Of a stretch of DNA of 9,128 nucleotides, positions 1 through 7,273 are shown one piece after another. This DNA comes from UMGS1663 sp963558185 (GTDB taxonomy: Bacteria; Bacillota; Clostridia; TANB77; CAG-508), in assembly GCA_963558185.1 (NCBI GenBank), contig CAUWFE010000039.1, positions 1-9,128 on the forward strand. Direction: 5' to 3'. Numbering within the stretch: position 1 is the stretch's first letter; each line of letters starts with the position of its first letter. The notes under the pieces are model-generated. The model saw only the letters and a list, made by a program, of their open reading frames with translations, had not been told where the DNA came from and searched no databases. The translations under genes and the position numbers were made by a program.

Positions 1-23
1 ATTTTATAAAATTCGTAAAATAT

Positions 24-45
24 AGGGGCCTTTTTTAGAGCCCCT
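24..45 (-). terminator. Hairpin terminator after tex
   Basis: A perfect 6-bp stem, AGGGGC (24-29) with GCCCCT (40-45), encloses a 10-nt loop. It is the only GC-rich patch in this AT-rich end and lies 8 nt beyond the tex stop codon. On the minus strand it is followed by ATATTTTACG, a modest T-tract. On the plus strand GTTTATTTTTATATTTT follows, so it could also stop a convergent transcript entering from the left. No coding region can be supported in bases 1-23. Confidence 0.72.
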
Positions 46-53
46 GTTTATTT

Positions 54-2222
54 TTATATTTTCATTGATAATTTTACTTTTTGTCTATCATAATCAACAT
101 CTATTACCTTAACTTTAACAATATCTCCTACTGATACTATATCTGAAGGATTTTTTATAAATTTTTCACTCATTTCAGAAATATGTACTAATCCATCATG
201 TTTTACTCCTATATCTACAAAAGCTCCAAAATCTATAACATTTCTTACTGTTCCTGTTAATACTTGCCCTATCTTTAAATCTTCAAATTTAAATACATCC
301 GCACGTAAAATTGGTTTTGGCATTTCTTCTCTAGGGTCTCTACCTGGTTTTGAAAGTTCTTCTATAATGTCTTTTAATGTCATGTCCCCTATTTCTAATT
401 CTTTTGCTTTTTTACTAATATCTATATTTTGTAAGTTTACTTTTATTTCTGATAGTTTTTCTTTATCTAAAATATCTTGCTTGTTATAGCCTATATTTTG
501 TAACAATTTTTCTGCTATTTCATAGCTTTCTGGGTGAACTGCTGTCATTTCTAATGGATTTTTTCCATCAAAAATTCTTATGAATCCTGCACATTGTTCA
601 TATGCAACTTTACCTAATTTTGGTACTTTTAAAAGTTCTTTTCTCTCTTTTAGTTTTCCATTTTCATCTCTATATTTTACAATATTATTAGCAATTGTTT
701 TATTTATTCCTGATACATATGAAAGTAATGAAGGTGTTGCTATATTTACATCAACTCCTACTTTATTTACTGCATCTTCTACTACGCCTGTAAGGCTTTC
801 ATCTAATCTTTTTTGGTCTACATCATGTTGATATTGTCCTACACCTATAGCCTTTGGTTCTATTTTTACAAGTTCTGCTAATGGGTCTTGTAGCCTACGC
901 GCAATTGAAATTGCTCCTCTTAGTGATACATTTATATCTGGATATTCTTCTGTTGCTAATTTAGAAGCTGAATATACAGATGCACCTGCTTCTGATACTA
1001 TTGCATAATGAATTTCTTTTCCATATTTTTCTTTTACTTCTTTTATTACTTCTGAAACAAAAAGTTCAGATTCCCTTGAAGCCGTACCATTACCTATCGC
1101 AAACATATCTACATTATATTTTGCAATAAGTGATATTAATGTTTTTTTAGAACCTTCTATATCATTTTGTGGTTCTGTTGGATAAATTGTGGTTGTATCT
1201 AATAATTTACCAGTTTCATCTATTACTGCTATTTTACAACCTGTACGATAAGCAGGGTCAAATCCTATTACTGTTAAACCTCTTAATGGTGCTGCTAAAA
1301 GTAATTGTTTTGCATTTTTTCCAAATACTTTAATTGCTTGTTCTTCTGCTTTTTCAGTTAAATCTGTACGAATTTCTCTTTCTATTGATGGCTCTATAAG
1401 TCTTTTCCAACTATCTTCTATTGTTTCTTCTAAAATTAATTTATATTGTTCTGATGCATTTTTATTTATTATATCTTTTTGTATAATTTGCAATATTTTT
1501 TCACTTGGCTTATTTATTGTAACTTTTAATGCTTTTTCCTTTTCTCCTCTATTTATAGCTAAAATTCTATGGCTTGGAATTCTATTTAATTTTTCTTGAA
1601 ATTCATAATACATTTCATAATTTGTTTTTTCTTCAGCATTTTGTGCTTTTGTTTCAATAGTTCCTTCTCTATAGCATAATCTTTTTATTTCTTTACGGTA
1701 TTGTGCATTATCTGATATATTTTCTGCAATTATATCTTTTGCACCATCTATTGCTTCTGAAATTGTATTTACACCTTTTTCTTCATTAATAAATTTTTGT
1801 GCATATTCTTCTATTTCTATATTTGTTTTTTGTTCTAATATTACCTTTGCTAATTCCTCTAATCCTTTTTCTTTTGCTATGGTTGCTCTTGTTCTCTTTT
1901 TTTGCTTATATGGTCTATATATATCTTCTACTTCTGCTAAAGTTTTTGCATTTTGTAAATCGTTTATAATTTGCTCATTTAATTTTCCTTGATTTTCTAT
2001 AGAAGTTTTTACTTCTTCTTTTCTTTGCTCTAAGTTTCTTAAATAGGTAAGTCTTTCTCCTAAGTTTCTTAAAGTTTCGTCTGAAAGCCCTCCTGTTACT
2101 TCTTTTCTGTAACGAGCAATAAATGGAATTGTATTCCCTTCATCTATTAATTTTACAGTAGCTTCCACTTGTGATACTTTTATTTGTAATTCTTCTGCTA
2201 TTTGTGTGTTAATATTTTGCAT
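54..2222 (-). CDS. tex: Tex family S1 RNA-binding protein
   Basis: A 722-residue cytoplasmic protein of typical length for Tex, a conserved nucleic-acid-binding factor related to eukaryotic Spt6 and linked to transcription and RNA metabolism. Domains in order: helical Tex_N region (about 5-190); YqgF/RuvX-like RNase H fold beginning at GFDPAYRTGCK (320-330) and continuing through AIGNGTASRE (375-384); helix-hairpin-helix segment around VNIATPSLLSYVSGI (492-506); C-terminal S1 domain (about 651-720) with GTVRNVIDFGAFVDIG and GLVHISEMS. The YqgF domain of Tex proteins is generally regarded as structural rather than a working nuclease. The start is supported by AAGAAGG 7 nt upstream. It lies 35 nt downstream of the ABC-F gene on the same strand with no terminator between, so co-transcription from the ABC-F promoter is likely. 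Family identity is very secure; the precise cellular role is not known from sequence. Confidence 0.97.
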   Translation of the reverse strand: MQNINTQIAEELQIKVSQVEATVKLIDEGNTIPFIARYRKEVTGGLSDETLRNLGERLTYLRNLEQRKEEVKTSIENQGKLNEQIINDLQNAKTLAEVEDIYRPYKQKKRTRATIAKEKGLEELAKVILEQKTNIEIEEYAQKFINEEKGVNTISEAIDGAKDIIAENISDNAQYRKEIKRLCYREGTIETKAQNAEEKTNYEMYYEFQEKLNRIPSHRILAINRGEKEKALKVTINKPSEKILQIIQKDIINKNASEQYKLILEETIEDSWKRLIEPSIEREIRTDLTEKAEEQAIKVFGKNAKQLLLAAPLRGLTVIGFDPAYRTGCKIAVIDETGKLLDTTTIYPTEPQNDIEGSKKTLISLIAKYNVDMFAIGNGTASRESELFVSEVIKEVKEKYGKEIHYAIVSEAGASVYSASKLATEEYPDINVSLRGAISIARRLQDPLAELVKIEPKAIGVGQYQHDVDQKRLDESLTGVVEDAVNKVGVDVNIATPSLLSYVSGINKTIANNIVKYRDENGKLKERKELLKVPKLGKVAYEQCAGFIRIFDGKNPLEMTAVHPESYEIAEKLLQNIGYNKQDILDKEKLSEIKVNLQNIDISKKAKELEIGDMTLKDIIEELSKPGRDPREEMPKPILRADVFKFEDLKIGQVLTGTVRNVIDFGAFVDIGVKHDGLVHISEMSEKFIKNPSDIVSVGDIVKVKVIDVDYDRQKVKLSMKI

Positions 2223-2257
2223 TTGTTAACCTTCTTTCTTATTTCTACAATGCTTTT

Positions 2258-3838
2258 TTATTCAATTCCTAAATATTCATTATATGTTACTTCTTTATCT
2301 ATAACTTTATCTAATTTTATATCTATAATTCTATTAGCAACGGTTTGTGTTAATTGATGGTCATGTGAAGTAAATAACATATTTCCTTTGAATTTTGTCA
2401 TTCCTTCGTTTAAAGCTGTTATACTTTCCATATCTAAATGGTTTGTAGGCTCATCAAAAATTAAAAAATTAGCTCCAGATAGCATCATTTTTGAAAGCAC
2501 GCATCTTACTTTTTCTCCTCCTGATAATACCTTTACATATTTTAAAGCTTCTTCTCCTGAAAATAACATTCTTCCTAAAAAGCTTCTTACATATGTTTCA
2601 TCTGGGTCTTTAGAATATTGTCTAAGCCAGTCTGTAATTGACATATCTTCTTGGAATAAATAATTATTATCTTTAGGGAAATATGAGTTTGTTATAGTTG
2701 TTCCCCATTCTATTTTACCTTCATCTGGTTCTAATTCTCCAGCAATTATTTGAAATAAAACTGTTTTTGCATTTTCATTATCTGCTAAAAATGCTATTTT
2801 ATCTCCTTCTTTTACGGTAAATGATATATCATTTAATATTTTTTCTCCATTTATTGTTTTTGAAATATTTTTTACTTTTAATATTTCTTTTCCTGGTTCT
2901 CTATCTGGTTTAAAATCTATATATGGATATCTTCTATTTGATGGTTTTATTTCTTCTAATTGTATTTTTTCTAATGATTTCTTTCTTGAAGTAGCCTGTT
3001 TTGATTTTGAAGCATTTGCACTAAATCTAGCAATAAAGGCTTGTAATTCTTTTATTTTTTCTTCCTTTTTCTTATTTGATTCTTTCATTTGCTTTTGTAT
3101 TAATTGGCTTGATTCATACCAGAAATCATAGTTTCCTGGGAATACTTTTATTTGTCCAAAGTCAACATCTGCAATGTGTGTACATACTTTATTTAAGAAA
3201 TATCTATCATGAGATACTACTATTACAGTATTTTCAAAATTAATCAAGAATTCTTCAAGCCATGCAATACTTTTTAAATCTAAGTCGTTTGTTGGTTCGT
3301 CTAATAATAAGATATCTGGATTTCCGAATAAAGCTTGCGCAAGTAATACTTTTACTTTATCTTTAGCTTCTAATTCACTCATTAATTTATAATGGTTTTC
3401 AGCTTCAATTCCTAAATCATTTAATAAAACGGCTGCATCTGATTCTGCATTCCAACCATCTAATTCTGCAAATCTTTCTTCTAATTTTGCAGCTTTCATA
3501 CCATCTTCTTCACTAAAATCTGGTTTTGAATAAATTGCATCTTTTTCTTTCATTATTTTATACAATTCTTCATTACCCATAATTACAGTGTCCATAACTG
3601 TATATTCTTCATATGCGAAGTGGTCTTGTTTTAAAACAGATAGCCTTTCTGTTTTTTCTTTTGTTACTTCTCCTTTACTTGGTTCAATTTCGCCTGATAA
3701 AATTTTTAAAAATGTAGATTTTCCAGCTCCATTTGCTCCAATAATTCCATAACAACATCCTTTATTAAATTTTATATTTACATCTTCAAATAATGTTCTT
3801 TTTCCAAATCTTACCGTTACACCTATTGCGTTTAACAT
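2258..3838 (-). CDS. ABC-F family ATPase, YbiT/YkpA type
   Basis: A 526-residue protein with two ABC nucleotide-binding domains and no membrane segment, the layout of ABC-F ribosome-associated ATPases. NBD1 has Walker A GANGAGKST (34-42), Walker B ending DE (180-181) and H-loop His210. Its expected LSGGQ is replaced by MSELEAKDK (153-161). A charged linker (about 245-300) with RFSANASKSKQATSR (271-285) corresponds to the P-site tRNA-interaction motif and is highly characteristic of the YbiT/YkpA subgroup. NBD2 has signature LSGGEK (438-443), Walker B DE (462-463) and H-loop His492, but its Walker A is reduced to ADNENAKT (352-359). The start has AGGAGG 5 nt upstream. The 5' leader is only about 45 nt and holds no leader peptide, unlike many inducible antibiotic-resistance ABC-F genes, so a housekeeping translation factor is more likely than a resistance protein. 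It is the first gene of a probable operon with tex. Confidence 0.95.
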   Translation of the reverse strand: MLNAIGVTVRFGKRTLFEDVNIKFNKGCCYGIIGANGAGKSTFLKILSGEIEPSKGEVTKEKTERLSVLKQDHFAYEEYTVMDTVIMGNEELYKIMKEKDAIYSKPDFSEEDGMKAAKLEERFAELDGWNAESDAAVLLNDLGIEAENHYKLMSELEAKDKVKVLLAQALFGNPDILLLDEPTNDLDLKSIAWLEEFLINFENTVIVVSHDRYFLNKVCTHIADVDFGQIKVFPGNYDFWYESSQLIQKQMKESNKKKEEKIKELQAFIARFSANASKSKQATSRKKSLEKIQLEEIKPSNRRYPYIDFKPDREPGKEILKVKNISKTINGEKILNDISFTVKEGDKIAFLADNENAKTVLFQIIAGELEPDEGKIEWGTTITNSYFPKDNNYLFQEDMSITDWLRQYSKDPDETYVRSFLGRMLFSGEEALKYVKVLSGGEKVRCVLSKMMLSGANFLIFDEPTNHLDMESITALNEGMTKFKGNMLFTSHDHQLTQTVANRIIDIKLDKVIDKEVTYNEYLGIE

Positions 3839-3888
3839 ATTTTCCTCCTTTATTTATGCCTTTATTTCAATTTATTTTTACATTTATT

Positions 3889-3917
3889 ATTATACATGAT
3901 TTTGCCATTTTTTACAA
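3889..3917 (-). promoter_or_regulatory. SigA-type promoter for ABC-F-tex
   Basis: Reading the minus strand, TTGTAA (3917-3912) is followed after exactly 17 nt by a perfect TATAAT (3894-3889). Transcription would start near 3882, about 44 nt before the ABC-F start codon, leaving a short leader carrying the AGGAGG site. The -35 box begins directly where the T-tract of the preceding terminator ends. Confidence 0.8.
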
Positions 3918-3955
3918 GAAAAAAATAATATATCTCATTTTTAGAGATATATTAT
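3916..3955 (-). terminator. Rho-independent terminator after DUF378
   Basis: A perfect 12-bp stem (3925-3936 with 3944-3955) and a 7-nt loop (3937-3943) lie 12 nt beyond the stop of the DUF378 gene. On the minus strand the stem runs straight into TTTTTTTCTT. The stem is AT-rich but contains GAGAT/ATCTC at the loop end. It separates the corA-DUF378 unit from the ABC-F-tex unit. Confidence 0.85.
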
Positions 3956-3967
3956 ATATCTTATACT

Positions 3968-4159
3968 TTATTTTTCTGCAAATAGTAATTTTATGCTCCA
4001 TAATCCGGATATCCCTACTAATGCATATATAATTCTGCTTATTATAGACATTGTTCCAAATATAGTATCTACTAAATTAAAATTAAAGAATCCTATAAGT
4101 CCCCAGTTAATGGCTCCAATAATTACTAATATTAAGGCAATCGTATCTATTATTTTCAT
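3968..4159 (-). CDS. DUF378 small membrane protein (YuzA-like)
   Basis: A 63-residue protein that is nearly all hydrophobic, with two predicted membrane helices (about 5-26 and 38-60). The motif IALILVIIGAINWGLIGFFNFNLV (start near residue 8; key residues N18, W19, G20 and the FNFNLV stretch) together with SRIIYALVG is the hallmark of the DUF378 family, whose members are usually 60-80 residues. Its function is unknown. The start is supported by AAAGGGGA about 8 nt upstream. It sits 79 nt downstream of corA. The gap holds a TATAAT-like box (4210-4205, minus strand) but no acceptable -35, and no clear terminator, so read-through from corA is the simplest reading. A tiny TGTGC-N7-GCACA hairpin precedes the ribosome binding site and may be chance. 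Family call is secure; role unknown. Confidence 0.92.
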   Translation of the reverse strand: MKIIDTIALILVIIGAINWGLIGFFNFNLVDTIFGTMSIISRIIYALVGISGLWSIKLLFAEK

Positions 4160-4238
4160 ACTGACTTCCCCTTTCTTGTGCTATATTTGCACATTATTAG
4201 TAATATTATAATCTGTTTTATTATATTTTATACTATTT

Positions 4239-5198
4239 TTACAACATATTTTTTCTTTTCATCCAAATTGTTGCTATAACTCCAAGTAATATTGATAAAA
4301 TAAATACTATTATAAATCCGAATGGATTATCTTGAAATGGAACTCTTACGTTCATTCCCCAGTAACTAGAAATTAATGTTGGTATTGCTATAATAATTGT
4401 TATTGATGTTAATAATTTCATTACTCCATTTAGGTTATTTGAAATGATAGAAGCATATGCGTCTAATGTTCCATTTAAAATGTCACTATATATTTTTGCC
4501 ATTTCTATTGCTTGCTTATTTTCTATAATTGAATCTTCTAATATGTCTTCATCTTCATCATATAATTTTATAATTTTTCCTCTTAGTGTTTTTTCCATTA
4601 CTATTTCATTTGATTTTAAAGATGTTGTAAAATATACTAAACCTTTTTCTAGTCCAAGCATTTTTAATAATTCTTTATTTTTCATAGAATTTTTTAATAC
4701 ATTTTCTGCAATTTCTGTTTCTTTATTTATCTTTTTTAGGTATTTTAAATATTCTGATGCGTTTTTATAAAAAATTTGAAATAACATTCTACTTTTTTTG
4801 TAAGTTATTACTTCTCTACTTGCTTTTTTTTCTAAATCTTCTATTAGATGGCATCTGTGTAAACTTACTGTTATTATATAGTCATCTCTAACAAATATTA
4901 TTCCGAGTGGCATTGTTGAATATTCTTCTTTTCCTGATTCTTTTTCATTAATTATTTCATATACTGGTACATCTATAATAAATAATATTGTGTTGTCTTC
5001 ATCTTCTATATCAATTCTGGCTTTTTCTTCATAGTCTAATGCATATCTAATAAAGTCTTCTTCTATTTTTAGTTTTTTGCAAACTAATTTTATTTCGCTT
5101 TCAGTCGGGGCAACCATGTTTATCCAATTTCCTTTTTTAAATTCTTTTGTTTCTTCTGTTATATTTGTTAATAAATCTGTATTATACATTTTAAACAT
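4239..5198 (-). CDS. corA: CorA family magnesium transporter
   Basis: A 319-residue protein matching the CorA (2-TM-GxN) family in length and layout: a long acidic cytoplasmic domain (1 to about 255) including a long helical stretch (about 140-255), then two C-terminal membrane helices (about 260-280 and 294-313). The selectivity motif GMN is at 281-283, directly after helix 1 (SYWGMNV), and the protein ends in a basic tail, MKRKNML. Family members form pentameric channels that import Mg2+ (sometimes Co2+ or Ni2+), with Mg2+ sensing by the acidic cytoplasmic domain. The first Met is chosen over Met4 because GGAGGG lies 7 nt upstream of it. It has its own promoter, divergent from the glycosyltransferase operon, and probably reads into the DUF378 gene. 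A Trp precedes GMN where Tyr or Phe is more common; this is a tolerated variant as far as I know. Confidence 0.95.
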   Translation of the reverse strand: MFKMYNTDLLTNITEETKEFKKGNWINMVAPTESEIKLVCKKLKIEEDFIRYALDYEEKARIDIEDEDNTILFIIDVPVYEIINEKESGKEEYSTMPLGIIFVRDDYIITVSLHRCHLIEDLEKKASREVITYKKSRMLFQIFYKNASEYLKYLKKINKETEIAENVLKNSMKNKELLKMLGLEKGLVYFTTSLKSNEIVMEKTLRGKIIKLYDEDEDILEDSIIENKQAIEMAKIYSDILNGTLDAYASIISNNLNGVMKLLTSITIIIAIPTLISSYWGMNVRVPFQDNPFGFIIVFILSILLGVIATIWMKRKNML

Positions 5199-5226
5199 GC
5201 TTATTCCCTCCTTTTCTCACTTTTTT

Positions 5227-5255
5227 ATTATATTATATTATTGTATATTTTTCAA
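5227..5255 (-). promoter_or_regulatory. SigA-type promoter for corA
   Basis: On the minus strand TTGAAA (5255-5250) and a perfect TATAAT (5232-5227) are separated by exactly 17 nt. The -10 lies about 28 nt before the corA start codon, giving a leader of only about 20 nt. That leaves no room for an M-box-type Mg2+ riboswitch, which regulates some other Mg2+ transporter genes in Firmicutes. Confidence 0.8.
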
Positions 5256-5292
5256 GACTTTATGTAAATTATTTATACTTTTTAACTTCCCA

Positions 5293-5321
5293 TTGACCTT
5301 TACGACAAAATATGACATAAT
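5293..5321 (+). promoter_or_regulatory. Extended -10 promoter for GT4 operon
   Basis: TTGACC (5293-5298) and CATAAT (5316-5321) are 17 nt apart, and the -10 is preceded by TGA, an extended -10 (TGn) element. The start codon follows about 30 nt downstream with AAGAAGGG between. It is divergent from the corA promoter; the two -35 boxes are 37 nt apart, so a shared regulator could fit, but I see no clear operator palindrome. Confidence 0.78.
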
Positions 5322-5351
5322 ATTATATATTAAATTAAAGAAGGGAATTCT

Positions 5352-6473
5352 ATGAAAATTTTATTTGTAATAGATCAGTACGATAATTATAACAATGGTA
5401 CTACTATGTCTGCAGTACGATTTGTTGAAGGACTACGCAAGTCTGGAAATGAAGTTAGAATTATAAGTACTGGAAAAGAAGATAAAGATAAGTATATAGT
5501 AAAAGAAATTATTTTAACACCTATTGTTTCTTATATTGTAAAATCACAAGGTATGTGCTTTGCTGTACCTAACGAAAAAGCACTTAGAGAAGCTATTAGT
5601 TGGGCTGATGTAGTTCACTTTTATATGCCTTTCTGGCTTTCAAAAAAAGGTGTTAAAATTGCAAAAGAATTAAAAGTACCTCATACAGCAGCCTTTCATG
5701 TTCAACCTGAAAATATTACTTACACTTTGCACTTAGGAAAAAACGGAAAAGTAAATGATTGTATTTATAATTATTTTAATAAAAGTTTTTACAATCAATT
5801 TACACATATTCATTGTCCAAGTAATTTCATTGCAAATGAGTTGAAAAATCATAATTATACTGCAAAATTACATGTTATTTCTAATGGTGTAGATGATGAT
5901 TTTCATTTTAGAAAGGTAGATAAATCTAGTAGTGAGCCGTATATCATAACTATGATAGGTAGATATTCTAATGAAAAAAGACAAGATGTTTTAATTGATG
6001 CAATATATCATTCTAAATATAAAGATAATATTCAACTTGTTCTTGCTGGAAAAGGTTTAAATGAAAATCAATATAAAAAACAAGGAGCTAATTTAAAATA
6101 TCAACCTATTTTAAAATTTTATAATAAGCAAGATTTATTAGAATTACTATCAAAAACAGACTTATATGTGCATAGTGCTGATGCAGAAATTGAAGCAATT
6201 TCTTGTATTGAAGCTTTTGCTTGTGGAAATGTTCCAATTATTGCTAACAGCAAAAAATCAGCTACTCCACAATTTGCATTAGATGAACGTTCTTTATTTG
6301 AAGCAGGAAATAGCTTAGATTTAGCAAAGAAAATAGATTATTGGTTAGATAATATAAATGAAAGAAAACAAATGGAAATAAAATACGCAGAATCTGCTGA
6401 AAAATATAGATTATCTCATAGTATAAAATTAATGGAGGAAATGTTACATGAGTCAATTGTTGAAAACACCTAA
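5352..6473 (+). CDS. Glycosyltransferase family 4 (GT-B fold)
   Basis: A 373-residue protein of typical GT4 length, with two Rossmann-like halves and no membrane helix. The N-terminal acceptor half opens with MKILFVIDQYDNYNNGTTMS, including the glycine/threonine-rich first loop. The C-terminal half carries IGRYSNEKRQDVLIDA (202-217; R204 and K209 in the usual nucleotide-diphosphate-binding positions), VLAGKG (230-235) and the retaining GT4 EX7E motif, Glu279 to Glu287, followed by AFACGNVPIIA. The family transfers a sugar from a nucleotide donor with retention of configuration; donor and acceptor cannot be read here. The start has AAGAAGGG about 6 nt upstream. Its end overlaps the next gene by 26 nt. 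Because the partner is a PlsC-like acyltransferase, a lipid acceptor such as diacylglycerol is a reasonable inference, similar to GT4 mono- or diglucosyldiacylglycerol synthases, but capsule or mannosyl-lipid roles are possible. Confidence 0.92.
   Translation: MKILFVIDQYDNYNNGTTMSAVRFVEGLRKSGNEVRIISTGKEDKDKYIVKEIILTPIVSYIVKSQGMCFAVPNEKALREAISWADVVHFYMPFWLSKKGVKIAKELKVPHTAAFHVQPENITYTLHLGKNGKVNDCIYNYFNKSFYNQFTHIHCPSNFIANELKNHNYTAKLHVISNGVDDDFHFRKVDKSSSEPYIITMIGRYSNEKRQDVLIDAIYHSKYKDNIQLVLAGKGLNENQYKKQGANLKYQPILKFYNKQDLLELLSKTDLYVHSADAEIEAISCIEAFACGNVPIIANSKKSATPQFALDERSLFEAGNSLDLAKKIDYWLDNINERKQMEIKYAESAEKYRLSHSIKLMEEMLHESIVENT
6434..6450 (+). promoter_or_regulatory. RBS and start inside the GT4 gene
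   Basis: GGAGG (6434-6438) followed 9 nt later by ATG (6448-6450) fixes the acyltransferase start within the last codons of the glycosyltransferase gene. An earlier ATG (6441-6443) is in the GT4 frame and only 2 nt from the GGAGG. The nested site implies translational coupling of the two enzymes. Confidence 0.75.
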
Positions 6474-7227
6474 TAATAGTGAAATTGATTTAGAAAATAT
6501 AAAAGAAGATGAACATTTACTACATTTGTGGGAACCACTTTCTTTTACTATTGATGAAAATTTTGAATATGTACATAAAGGTTTTTTCTTTTCAATATTT
6601 TCTAACTTATTATATTTAATAGCATTACCAATTTTATGGGTAATAGATAAATTGTTTTTTGGTTTTCGTATTATAGGTAGAGAAAATTTCAATAAAGTTA
6701 AAGGCGGAAAAATTACAGTTTCAAATCACGTTCATATGATGGATTGCACTATGGTTGGACTTTGTAATTTTCCTGATAAAACTTTCTTTATTTCTCTTGC
6801 TTCAAATTTTAAAATTCCAATTGTACGAACTTTAATTAAATTATTAAATGCTATTCCTATTCCTGAAAATTATTGTTGTAAGAAAAATTTTAAAAAAGCT
6901 ATTAATAATTTATTAAAGGAAGGTGGATGTGTTCATATTTATCCTGAAGGTTCTTTATGGGCATATTACAACAAAATTAGAAATTTTAAAGATGGCGCTT
7001 TCTCATTTGCAGTAGATAATAAAGTTCCTATTATACCTCTTACTTTTTCTTTCTATAAGCCTGAAAGTTTATATAAATTATTTAAAAAGAAACCTTGTAT
7101 AGAATTAGAAGTTTTAGAACCTGTTTATCCGAATTATAATTTGCCAAGATGTGAAGCAATTAAAGATTTAAAAAATAAAGTTCATGAAAATATGATTAAA
7201 AATATAGAATCTAAAAAAGCTATATAG
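6448..7227 (+). CDS. PlsC-like lysophospholipid acyltransferase
   Basis: A 259-residue protein of the PlsC/LPLAT acyltransferase family, which moves an acyl chain to a lysophosphatidate or similar lipid hydroxyl at the inner membrane face. Motif I is NHVHMMD (93-99) with the catalytic pair His94 and Asp99 (HX4D). Motif III is YPEGSLW (165-171), with Glu167 and Gly168 matching the acceptor-binding EG pair. Motif IV is VPIIPLTF (193-200). One hydrophobic helix (about 44-68) before motif I probably anchors it in the membrane. An extended N-terminus with LWEPLSFTIDENFEYV resembles a clostridial subgroup that often carries YPEAALW instead of YPEGSLW. The gene overlaps the GT4 gene by 26 nt and ends in a shared terminator, so the two are one operon. 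It may be the general 1-acylglycerol-3-phosphate acyltransferase or a paralogue dedicated to glycolipid synthesis; sequence alone does not decide. Confidence 0.93.
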   Translation: MSQLLKTPNNSEIDLENIKEDEHLLHLWEPLSFTIDENFEYVHKGFFFSIFSNLLYLIALPILWVIDKLFFGFRIIGRENFNKVKGGKITVSNHVHMMDCTMVGLCNFPDKTFFISLASNFKIPIVRTLIKLLNAIPIPENYCCKKNFKKAINNLLKEGGCVHIYPEGSLWAYYNKIRNFKDGAFSFAVDNKVPIIPLTFSFYKPESLYKLFKKKPCIELEVLEPVYPNYNLPRCEAIKDLKNKVHENMIKNIESKKAI

Positions 7228-7238
7228 TATTTAAAAAG

Positions 7239-7263
7239 GACCACTTTCAAAGTGGTCTTTTTT
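7239..7263. terminator. Bidirectional rho-independent terminator
   Basis: An 8-bp stem, GACCACTT (7239-7246) with AAGTGGTC (7250-7257), has a 3-nt loop, extended by a G-T wobble and an A5/T5 flank. Plus-strand transcripts of the acyltransferase (stop 11 nt upstream) meet TTTTTT. Minus-strand transcripts of the DUF308 gene (stop 10 nt away) meet CTTTTT. It serves both convergent genes. Confidence 0.92.
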
Positions 7264-7273
7264 ACTATTATTT

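Noticed and set aside
278..281. Unusual Trp before the CorA GMN motif (YWGMN, residue 280)
   Set aside because: I recall Trp at this position in other Firmicute CorA proteins, and the GMN filter itself is intact, so it is not treated as a finding. The numbers given are residue positions in the protein at 4239-5198.
580..831. 83-codon open frame on the plus strand inside tex
   Set aside because: It lies opposite a clearly conserved part of tex, has no ribosome binding site, and its composition is that of an antisense shadow. The same holds for the plus-strand frames within the ABC-F, DUF378 and corA genes and the minus-strand frames within the GT4 and acyltransferase genes.
2258..3838. Antibiotic-resistance ABC-F (ARE) protein
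   Set aside because: The linker sequence RFSANASKSKQATSR and overall layout match the YbiT/YkpA housekeeping subgroup, and there is no leader peptide or attenuator upstream.
4180..4245. Independent promoter for the DUF378 gene
   Set aside because: TATAAT boxes occur at 4205-4210 and 4220-4225 (minus strand), but the sequences 17 nt upstream (GTATAA, TATGTT) are poor -35 matches, and TTGTAA is only 13 nt from the second box. In such AT-rich DNA isolated TATAAT is expected by chance.
5199..5351. Mg2+-sensing riboswitch or shared operator between corA and the GT4 gene
   Set aside because: The corA leader is only about 20 nt, and no conserved palindrome stands out between the two divergent promoters.
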